This document shows positions 16,353-23,037 of a stretch of DNA of 43,993 nt, piece by piece. Numbering within the stretch: the first letter of the stretch is position 1; the number at the start of each line of letters is the position of its first letter. Under the pieces are notes generated by a model. That model made no database searches. It worked only from the letters and a program-made list of their open reading frames with translations, and was not told the DNA's origin. The DNA is from Frankia gtarii (GTDB taxonomy: Bacteria > Actinomycetota > Actinomycetes > Frankiales > Frankiaceae), in the NCBI RefSeq assembly GCF_025403375.1, contig NZ_JAMPTM010000024.1, positions 1-43,993 on the forward strand. The letters run 5' to 3'. The translations under genes were made by a program, and so were the position numbers.

Positions 16353-17492
16353 ATGCTCGTGAGCACGGACACCGTGGACCCGGCGGTCTTCGCCGCGGGA
16401 ACCGGCTGGTCGATCAAGCCGCAGGGCGCCTGCAAGGGCGAACACTGCGTACCGCTGCCGGCCGAGGCCCGGGACGCCGCCGGCGACATCGTCGTCGAGG
16501 TGGTCGCCGGCCGGCTCGGGATGCCGCTCGTCGTCGACGCGGAGCACGGGCTGACGGCGGTGGGCCCCGAGGCCGCCGTCACCGGGCGGATGCTGTCCAC
16601 CGCCGAGGCGCCGGAGCTGACGCTGCCGACGTTCAACGGCGAGACGTTCCAGCTCTCGCGGCTGCGCGGGACGAAGGTGCTGCTCGTCGCCTGGGCATCC
16701 TGGTGCGGCTGCGCCCACGACCTGCCGCTGTGGGCCGAGCTGCGGGAGCGGCTGCGCGGGAACAACCTGGAGATCGTCACGGTGGCGATGGACGTCGCGG
16801 GCCCCGAGGCCGGGCGGCAGTTCGTGGAGCGGGCGGCGCCGCGGCACCCGGCGGCGATCGACGCCGAGCACAGCCTCGGCCGGCTGTTCGGCGTCGTCAA
16901 CGTGCCGAGCGGGGTGTGGATCGACGAGGCGGGGATGATCGTGCGCCCGGCCGAGCCGGCCTTCCCCGGCCGGGTCGTCATCTTCGACGAGTTACGCAAG
17001 GCCGACCTGGCACGCGAGGCCACCGCGAGCGCCGGCACCCTCGACCGGATGCGCGAGGTGCTGCGCAGCGACGACGGGCTGTCCGACTCGACCGTCTCCC
17101 TGGTCGAGATGACCCGGGTCATCGCCGACCACGCCGAACCGGAGCTGTATCTGCGGATGCTGCTCGACTGGGCGGACAAGGGCGCGGGCAGCGAGTATGT
17201 CCTGGCGCCGGCCGAGGTCGTCGCACGCTCCGCCCCCCGCCCGCCCGACGTCGCGACGGCCGCCGCCCACTTCGAGCTCGGCCAGCACCTCGAACGCGCC
17301 GGCGACCACCCCGCCGCCGTGGCGCACTGGCGGCGGGCGCACGAGCTGCAGCCGCTGAACTGGACCTACAAGCGCCAGGCCTGGCGCTTCGAGTACGGCC
17401 CCGACGGCCAGCCGGACCGCTACGACAGCTCGATGGAACACGATCTACGCGCCGTCGGCCCGGAAAACTACTACCCGAGGCTGCTGCCCTGA
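16353..17492 (+). CDS. Thioredoxin-fold (redoxin/TlpA-like) protein with CGC motif, copy B
   Basis: A 379-residue paralogue of the protein at 13880. It shares DPAVFAAGTGWSIKPQGACK near the start, the WASWCGC motif, FGVVNVPSGVWIDEAG, the TPR-like FELGQHLERAGDHPAAVAHW and the ENYYPRLLP end. Again the redox site is C-G-C, not CxxC. The ATG has GAGGAG six bases upstream and the gap from the APH-fold gene is 41 bp. A TTA codon lies at 16992. The two copies flank the APH-fold gene, so they arose by duplication or were kept as a pair that may form a heterodimer. The 3' end overlaps the convergent small membrane gene by 22 bp. Confidence 0.84.
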   Translation: MLVSTDTVDPAVFAAGTGWSIKPQGACKGEHCVPLPAEARDAAGDIVVEVVAGRLGMPLVVDAEHGLTAVGPEAAVTGRMLSTAEAPELTLPTFNGETFQLSRLRGTKVLLVAWASWCGCAHDLPLWAELRERLRGNNLEIVTVAMDVAGPEAGRQFVERAAPRHPAAIDAEHSLGRLFGVVNVPSGVWIDEAGMIVRPAEPAFPGRVVIFDELRKADLAREATASAGTLDRMREVLRSDDGLSDSTVSLVEMTRVIADHAEPELYLRMLLDWADKGAGSEYVLAPAEVVARSAPRPPDVATAAAHFELGQHLERAGDHPAAVAHWRRAHELQPLNWTYKRQAWRFEYGPDGQPDRYDSSMEHDLRAVGPENYYPRLLP

Positions 17493-17692
17493 CCGACCCC
17501 GAAGGGGCGGGGTGCATAGATGCGGTAGGCCACCTTGGCGTAGACGACGCCGACCATGAATCCGCCGGCTGCGTAACCGTCGGTGCCGGAGTCGAGCCAG
17601 TCACCCACCCAGCCACCGACGATTCCCGTCACGAACGGCGCGGAACCGGCGAGTACGAGAAACAGTGCGAATCGCCACCATGGCTGTTTCAT
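17471..17692 (-). CDS. Small membrane protein
   Basis: A 73-residue protein starting MKQPWWRFALFLVLAGSAPF. Two hydrophobic segments (about 8-28 and 42-58) flank a GGWVGDWLDSGTD loop; the C terminus is polar. The frame extends further upstream, but that part is Arg/Pro-rich and unlikely to be translated. The ribosome site is weak. It overlaps the end of thioredoxin-fold copy B on the opposite strand by 22 bp. Function unknown. Confidence 0.55.
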   Translation of the reverse strand: MKQPWWRFALFLVLAGSAPFVTGIVGGWVGDWLDSGTDGYAAGGFMVGVVYAKVAYRIYAPRPFGVGQGSSLG

Positions 17693-17723
17693 CCCGCAAT
17701 CGTTCCATGACGGACGGTCCGCG

Positions 17724-20216
17724 TCAGCCCGAAGCGGGCGGGGCGACGGTGACCACGGACTGGGCGGACGGCACGAGCAGCCGTGGGCGGCCGGTGCCGT
17801 CGGCCGGGACCGTCCAGGTGTCGGCGAGGGGCCTGCCGGGACCGGTGTTCGCCACGGCATAGCTGACGTGGTCGTTGTCGGTCCAGGCGGCCTGGTCGTC
17901 CACGTTGCGGGTCTCGGCGAGGGGACGGTCCGCGCCGGTGGCGAGGTCGAGGACGTGCAGGCGCCAGGTGGCGGGGGCGAAGCCGTGGCTGCGCCGCGAC
18001 TTGTAGGCGATGCGGTCGCCGGCCGGGGACAGCGACGGGCACTCGACCCCGTCCCGCAGGATCTCCGCCCGCCGGTCGCGCACGTGCCCGCGGATGAGGT
18101 AGTAGTGGTCGCCGGTGTGCAGGGTGGCGTAGAAGGTGTCGGAATCCGCCGCGAAGGTGACGCCCCAGAGGTTCTCGTCGATGGCGTGCATCCGCCGCCC
18201 GGCCCGCGACATGGCGAAGTCCTCCAGGTCGGCGACGATCCGGCCGGCGGTGAGGTCGATGAGCAGCGTCCGGGTCGAGAAGGTGTCGATGTTGTAGGCG
18301 TCGCCGGCGACGAAGGTGGTCACCGCGCCGATCCGCCCGTCCGGCGCCACCCGCGTCCGGCTGGCCAGCCCCGCGATCGGCAGCCGGAACAGCACGCGCA
18401 GCCGGTCGTCGAACACCGCGACCCCCGCGCGGGCGGACGCCCGGTCGTCGCGCAGGCAGATGCCGCGCCCGGCCTGTTGATCCACCCGGTCGCAGGTCAG
18501 GGACGTCGGCGCACGTGGCCCGGCCGGATCACGCACGTCGACGGCCTCGACCCGGCCGAAGCCCGCGCCTTCGGCCGCGTCGAGCACCAGCAGGTGCGGG
18601 CGGGCCAGCAACGCCGGCAGTGACGCGGTCATCGGCACGGAACGGGCGGCGCCCGGCGACGCCGCCGGCTCGGTGCGGCGTGCGGTCGACGCCCGGACGG
18701 CGGCCGCCTCACGCCGTCCGTCCCGCACACTCACCGCCACCACACCGGTCAGGCACACCGCGACGACCACGGCGAACGCCCCCACCCGCGGACCCGACGG
18801 CCATCGCAGTCCCCGCCCGAGACCGCGGCCACGACTGCGCGTTCCCCTGGCGGCCGCGGCGACCTCTGCCGTGGAGACCTCGGCCGTGGAGACCTCTGGC
18901 GCGGAAACGCCGGACGCGGCAATCGCGGGCGCGGGACGTCGGGACGACCGCAGCAGCACCGCCGCGAACGTCCCGCTCACCAGCGTCAGCACGAGCGCGT
19001 CGGCGAGGGCGGCGCCCGGCCCGGCCCGGGTCCAGACCGCGCCGAAACCGAGCGTCGCGGTCCCCCGCCCGGCAGCCAGCACGACACCGACGAGGGCGAG
19101 CCCCGTCGTGCGCGCCGACGCGGGCACGGTCTGACTGGTCAAGGCGGCGATCACGCCGTCCGAGGCGGCGAAGTAGAGCCCCAACAGCACGGGCAGGGCG
19201 AGCACGCTCCACCCGTGCGGGGCCGGGGCGAGCAGGACGGCGAAGCAGCAGCCGAGCGCCACCTGGCCGCCGAGCAGCACCCGCCCGGCGCCGACGCGGT
19301 CGGCCAGCCGGCCCATCGGCACCGCGAACAGCAGGTAGACCAGCGACTCCGCGACGAACAGGGAGGGGAAGAGCCGGCTGTCCACGCCGGCCTGGTGGCG
19401 CAGCGCCAGGAACAGCAGCGAGTCGCTCACCGCGGGCAGGCTCAGCAGGGCCGCCGCCGCGAGCAGTCGGCGCAGCGCGCGGTTCGCCCACAGTTCGCCG
19501 AGGGGAGTCCACAGCCGGCGGGGCCCCTCGCCGGCCGACTCCCCCGCCGGCCCCATCGGCGCGGCGTCCGTGGGCCGGCGGTTCTCCACGAACAGGGCCA
19601 GGACCGCGAGGCCGACGACGGCGATGAGGAACGCCGCGGTGAACACCGTCGAGTAGGAACCGGGTGCGACGCCGAGCAGGGCCACGGCCAGCAGGGGCCC
19701 GAGCAGCGCACCGCCGGTGTCAAACGCCCGGTGCAACCCGAACGCCTCGGTGAGCCGCCCGGGGGGCGCGGACAGCGAGAGGAGTGCGTCCCGGGGACCG
19801 GTCCGGATGCCCTTGCCGAGCCGGTCGGCGCCGAGCCAGGCCAGCACGGGCAGCCAGCCGTGCGCCCCGAGCAGGCCCAGCCGGGACGCCGCCGACAGCG
19901 CGTACCCGGCGCCGGCGGCCTCGCGGTAGCGCCGCCACCGGTCGGCGAGCAGCGCCCCGGACAGCGCGGCGACCGCGGCGACGACCTGCAGCAGCCCGTC
20001 GGCGGCGCCGAACTGCAGCACGCTGAATCCCAGGCGCACCGTCAGGTACAGGGGCAGCACCGACGCCACCATCTCGGCGGACAGGTCGGTGACCAGGCTC
20101 GTCAAACCGAGGAACAGGACGTTGGAAGACACGGCGGGCGCCGCGGCCCCCGCGTCGACGCCGCCCTTGCGGCCGCGTGCGGACTCGGGCAGCGGGGCTC
20201 GCCCCGCCAGGTACAC
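17724..20216 (-). CDS. MFS transporter fused to C-terminal beta-propeller domain
   Basis: An 830-residue fusion. Residues about 30-440 look like a 12-helix major facilitator: SLVTDLSAEMVASVLPLYL at helix 1, a RWRRYREAAG loop 2-3, LGKGIRTGPRDALLS, and PMGRLADRVGAGRVL as the second signature loop. A disordered linker (APEVSTAEVSTAEV, then SRGRGLGRGLR) follows, then an extra membrane helix near 490-510 (AFAVVVAVCLTGVVAVSV). The last 300 residues look like a TolB/WD40-type propeller with repeated strand blades (for example PSLSPAGDRIAYKSRRS) that would sit outside the cell. I see no frame break, so the fusion looks genuine. It follows a DMF-amidase-like lipoprotein gene by 34 bp and is probably co-transcribed with it. 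Substrate unknown. Confidence 0.85.
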   Translation of the reverse strand: MYLAGRAPLPESARGRKGGVDAGAAAPAVSSNVLFLGLTSLVTDLSAEMVASVLPLYLTVRLGFSVLQFGAADGLLQVVAAVAALSGALLADRWRRYREAAGAGYALSAASRLGLLGAHGWLPVLAWLGADRLGKGIRTGPRDALLSLSAPPGRLTEAFGLHRAFDTGGALLGPLLAVALLGVAPGSYSTVFTAAFLIAVVGLAVLALFVENRRPTDAAPMGPAGESAGEGPRRLWTPLGELWANRALRRLLAAAALLSLPAVSDSLLFLALRHQAGVDSRLFPSLFVAESLVYLLFAVPMGRLADRVGAGRVLLGGQVALGCCFAVLLAPAPHGWSVLALPVLLGLYFAASDGVIAALTSQTVPASARTTGLALVGVVLAAGRGTATLGFGAVWTRAGPGAALADALVLTLVSGTFAAVLLRSSRRPAPAIAASGVSAPEVSTAEVSTAEVAAAARGTRSRGRGLGRGLRWPSGPRVGAFAVVVAVCLTGVVAVSVRDGRREAAAVRASTARRTEPAASPGAARSVPMTASLPALLARPHLLVLDAAEGAGFGRVEAVDVRDPAGPRAPTSLTCDRVDQQAGRGICLRDDRASARAGVAVFDDRLRVLFRLPIAGLASRTRVAPDGRIGAVTTFVAGDAYNIDTFSTRTLLIDLTAGRIVADLEDFAMSRAGRRMHAIDENLWGVTFAADSDTFYATLHTGDHYYLIRGHVRDRRAEILRDGVECPSLSPAGDRIAYKSRRSHGFAPATWRLHVLDLATGADRPLAETRNVDDQAAWTDNDHVSYAVANTGPGRPLADTWTVPADGTGRPRLLVPSAQSVVTVAPPASG

Positions 20217-20250
20217 GGCCGGCCCCGCTACCGCGCCCGAGCCCGGCCGG

Positions 20251-21819
20251 TCAGTTCTTCTCTCCCGGCGCGGTGCCGCCGTGGTCCTCGGCCGGGACGG
20301 CGTCGACGGCCCGATGGCGCAGCCCGGCGGGACCCGCGGCGAAGGCGGTCAGCAGGTTCGTGGTGATCTGGGTGATCGCCCGCTGAATGGCCGGGCCGCC
20401 GGTGCCGGGCCCGCAGACGTCGGCCAGCGGACAGACCCAGGCGCTGGTCCCACTGTCGAACACGCCCGCCCCGGACGGCGTCGTGTAGTAGCTGACGTCG
20501 GAGAAGTCATGGACGCCGCGGCAGGTGATCGGCGAGTGGGCGATCACCTCGATCGGCCGCGGGGTGGGGTAGGCGAGATCGACCCGGTCGTACTCGGAAC
20601 CGATCAGGCCGGGCAGGCGGGCGCCCGCGGCGAGCCCGGTGCCCTCGAGCAGCCATGACTGCGGGCGGGCGACGATCATGTCGCCGTGGACCGGGTTGCA
20701 CTGGTACATCCCGCCGGTCAGCGAACTTTCCGGGCTCGCGTTCGGCGGGGAGGGCCAGTTGGCGGTGATGTGCGCGTCGTCGCGGCCGTAGAGGGGATCC
20801 TCCTGCGCCACCTTGTAGGCGGTCTCCAGCCGGTCGGGTCCCAGCGGCGACGGGTCGAGGCGGATTCGCCGGTACACGGCGTTCGCGCCGAGGAACGCGA
20901 GGTTCGTGCCGCGGTCGCGGGCGGCGGTCAGGGTGGTGCGCATCGCCGGGGAGTAGTACTCGTCGTGGCCCAGCGAGATCACCGCGCGGGCGCCGTCGAG
21001 CAGGTGCGGATCGGCGTGCAGGTCGAGGTCGGTGGCGTAGGAGACCGGCAGGCCGAGACGCTCGGCGAGGGCCACGAGGGGCTCCTCGTTGCCGGTGAAG
21101 TCCGCCGCGCCGTCACCGTAGTCGTAGGGCCGGTCGAACGAGACGACCCGGGCCCGATCCGCGAAACCGCGCGGACCGTGGTAGAGGCTGTAGCCGCCCC
21201 AGGCGTTGTAGGCCTGCCAGGTGGTCACCGCGTTGAGGATCACCACCCGGCCCGCGGCGGACGGCCCCCGGACGGTCAGCGGCACGTACCGGTGGTTGCC
21301 GTCGGAGGCGTCCAACCGGAACAGGTAGTCGCCGGGCGGCCAGGACCCGGTGGCGAAGGTGGCGGTGGGCGCCCAGGACGCCGCGGAGATCGTGTTGGTG
21401 GCGGGGCTGTGCGCCTGGCCGGCCTGACGACGGCCGGGAAACGGCCCGACCGTCGTCATTAGGCGGCAGGTCCGTCCGCCGTACCACCCGGTGCGAAAGG
21501 CCGAGACCGTCAGCGTGGGGGCCGTGGTCGACGCGAACAGCCGGACCGGCGTGCCGGCGGCGATGCTGGCATGGTCGAGCCAGCCCTCCACCGCGCTCTG
21601 CGGGCCGAGCTGGCTCAGCCCGCACTCGGCTCCCGGACGGGCGTTCTCGGCCCGCACGTCGAAGCCCCCGGACGGGCCGCCGCCGGGGCCGGTCGTCGGG
21701 ACGCGGGCCGCCTCGGGCCGGCGCGGCGGGGGTGTGCCACCGACGCATCCCACGAGGGCGAACCCGCATCCGAGCACACAGACATAGGCCACAAAGCGGA
21801 TGAGTCGGCGCCGACGCAC
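20251..21819 (-). CDS. Lipoprotein with N,N-dimethylformamidase-beta-like domain
   Basis: A 522-residue exported protein. The N terminus has a signal peptide ending in the lipobox LVGC (C25), followed by a Pro/Gly-rich linker. The main part has TGWYGG, WPPGDYLFRLDASDGNHRYV, WQAYNAWGGYSLY, SFDRPYDYGDG and ISLGHDEYYSP, the pattern of the large (beta) subunit family of N,N-dimethylformamidase. Members of this family in actinobacteria are mostly of unknown substrate and lack the small subunit, as here. The protein should be anchored outside the membrane. Its gene is first in a pair with the MFS-propeller fusion, so the two may act on one extracellular compound. Confidence 0.85.
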   Translation of the reverse strand: MRRRRLIRFVAYVCVLGCGFALVGCVGGTPPPRRPEAARVPTTGPGGGPSGGFDVRAENARPGAECGLSQLGPQSAVEGWLDHASIAAGTPVRLFASTTAPTLTVSAFRTGWYGGRTCRLMTTVGPFPGRRQAGQAHSPATNTISAASWAPTATFATGSWPPGDYLFRLDASDGNHRYVPLTVRGPSAAGRVVILNAVTTWQAYNAWGGYSLYHGPRGFADRARVVSFDRPYDYGDGAADFTGNEEPLVALAERLGLPVSYATDLDLHADPHLLDGARAVISLGHDEYYSPAMRTTLTAARDRGTNLAFLGANAVYRRIRLDPSPLGPDRLETAYKVAQEDPLYGRDDAHITANWPSPPNASPESSLTGGMYQCNPVHGDMIVARPQSWLLEGTGLAAGARLPGLIGSEYDRVDLAYPTPRPIEVIAHSPITCRGVHDFSDVSYYTTPSGAGVFDSGTSAWVCPLADVCGPGTGGPAIQRAITQITTNLLTAFAAGPAGLRHRAVDAVPAEDHGGTAPGEKN

Positions 21820-21952
21820 GGCTCATCGTCGCAGTACCCGCCACGCCCGGCCTCCCGGGGTCGCCGAATTCGACCGGATCGACCGAGAACGGCGGGCGGG
21901 CCTGACCCCACCCGGACCCGACCCGAGCGGATCGGACCAGGCCAGACCAGAT

Positions 21953-21992
21953 CGGATCGGGCCTGACCGGATCGGGCCTGACCGAATCGGGC
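21953..21992. repeat. 15-bp tandem repeat
   Basis: CGGATCGGGCCTGAC at 21953-21967 is repeated exactly at 21968-21982; a third partial copy with one change follows to 21992. Similar GATCGG words precede it from 21929. It is in the spacer between two minus-strand genes, against the stop of the small helical protein gene. Probably slippage; a terminator role is possible. Confidence 0.65.
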
Positions 21993-21995
21993 CGA

Positions 21996-22238
21996 TCAGG
22001 TCACGGCGGAACCCGCGGCCGGGGTGCCGGAGAGGTGGGCGAGGTACCGGTGGCAGGCCCTCGCGCGGTCGGCGTCCTCCTTCATCACGGTGCGGAAGAA
22101 CTCGGCGATCTCCCCCTCGTCGGCGTTCTCCGCGTCGCGGATGAACTGGTCGTAGTTGTGCCCGGCCTTCAGCGCGTGGTACTGCACCGTGATCAGGTCT
22201 TGGACGATGTCGCTGAACCCGGTCTCACCAGTCGCCAT
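21996..22238 (-). CDS. Small helical protein, ferritin-like pattern
   Basis: An 80-residue all-helical protein: VQDLITVQYHALKAGHNYDQ, then a second helix AENADEGEIAEFFRTVMKED and DRARACHRYLAHL. Acidic and His residues are spaced as in rubrerythrin/ferritin-like helices, but a full di-iron set (two ExxH) is not present. Similar short proteins of unknown role occur in actinobacteria. The ATG at 22238 has AAGGAG eight bases upstream, which decides the start although the frame continues much further. It is 217 bp downstream of the flavoprotein gene on the same strand. Confidence 0.65.
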   Translation of the reverse strand: MATGETGFSDIVQDLITVQYHALKAGHNYDQFIRDAENADEGEIAEFFRTVMKEDADRARACHRYLAHLSGTPAAGSAVT

Positions 22239-22455
22239 GAGAATGGCTCCTTCTCGCAGTTCCGGGAGGTCGCTCGGACAACCACGGCGTTCCGCGACGG
22301 CTCGCCGCCAAACATCCCGCGCCGCCGCCATCGCTCTGGCCAGCCTGGACCCACCACGGCAAACCCGGCGGCGCAGGCACGTGGCGCGGTTGCGCGGAAC
22401 CGCACCCTCGTCGGAACGTGAAGCCTGAGCTGAGCCCGGGACTCGGGGCGGGTGG

Positions 22456-23019
22456 CTAGCCCGCACCGCCACGAGCCGACGGAAGGGCGGCGAGCGCGGC
22501 GCGCAGGTCGTCCCAGGGAAAGGCGGTGTTCTCCCGGCCGGGCTGGTCGGCGCCGCCGCGCGGGTCGCCGGGCCGGCCGAACACGAGGTGCACGCCCCAG
22601 GAACGCAGCGCCTCGACGCTCGCGGCGTAGGCGGGGTGGCCGGCCAGGGCGCTGTTCGGATGCGGCGCGACGATGATCGGCAGACCCGCGCCGAGAGCCT
22701 CGTTGAGCAGGCCCAGCGCCAGGGTGTCCGAGATGCCCGCGACGATCTTGTTGACGGTGTTGAACGTCGCCGGGGCGACGACGAAGGCGTCGGCCGGCGG
22801 CAGCACGTCGGGCTCCCCCGGCCGCTTGTACGCGGAGCGGACCGGATGGCCGGTGAGCTCGGCGAGCCGCCCGGCGTCGAGAAACGCCATCGCCGCCGGA
22901 GTGGCGATCACGCACACGTCCCACCCGGCGGACCGGGCGTGCTCGACGAACGCCGGCAGCTCGGCCGCGGGATACCCACCACACGCGACGAGGTAGAGCA
23001 CCCGACCGTCGGCTGTCAA
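22456..23019 (-). CDS. HFCD-type flavoprotein, copy 1
   Basis: A 187-residue FMN-binding protein of the Dfp/EpiD flavoprotein fold. The signature is APATFNTVNKIVAGISDTLA, equivalent to the PASANT and NTxNKIAxGxxD motifs that bind FMN. The His that is catalytic in Cys decarboxylases would lie just before the APAT strand; there the sequence reads EPDVLPPADAFVVAP, with no His. It may thus bind flavin without decarboxylating. The start is TTG with GAGGG about eight bases upstream. It begins only 18 bp after the receptor kinase gene ends, which implies one operon. A close paralogue is encoded at 40829. Confidence 0.82.
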   Translation of the reverse strand: MTADGRVLYLVACGGYPAAELPAFVEHARSAGWDVCVIATPAAMAFLDAGRLAELTGHPVRSAYKRPGEPDVLPPADAFVVAPATFNTVNKIVAGISDTLALGLLNEALGAGLPIIVAPHPNSALAGHPAYAASVEALRSWGVHLVFGRPGDPRGGADQPGRENTAFPWDDLRAALAALPSARGGAG

Positions 23020-23037
23020 AGAACCACCCTCTCGCGA

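Noticed and set aside
21953-21992. Tandem 15-bp repeats as a possible CRISPR array
   Set aside because: Units are directly adjacent with no spacers and there are fewer than three; no cas gene is in the window.
22456-23019. Flavoprotein as coenzyme A biosynthesis protein Dfp/CoaBC
   Set aside because: It is a single domain without the CoaB synthetase part and seems to lack the catalytic His; a paralogue exists in the same window.
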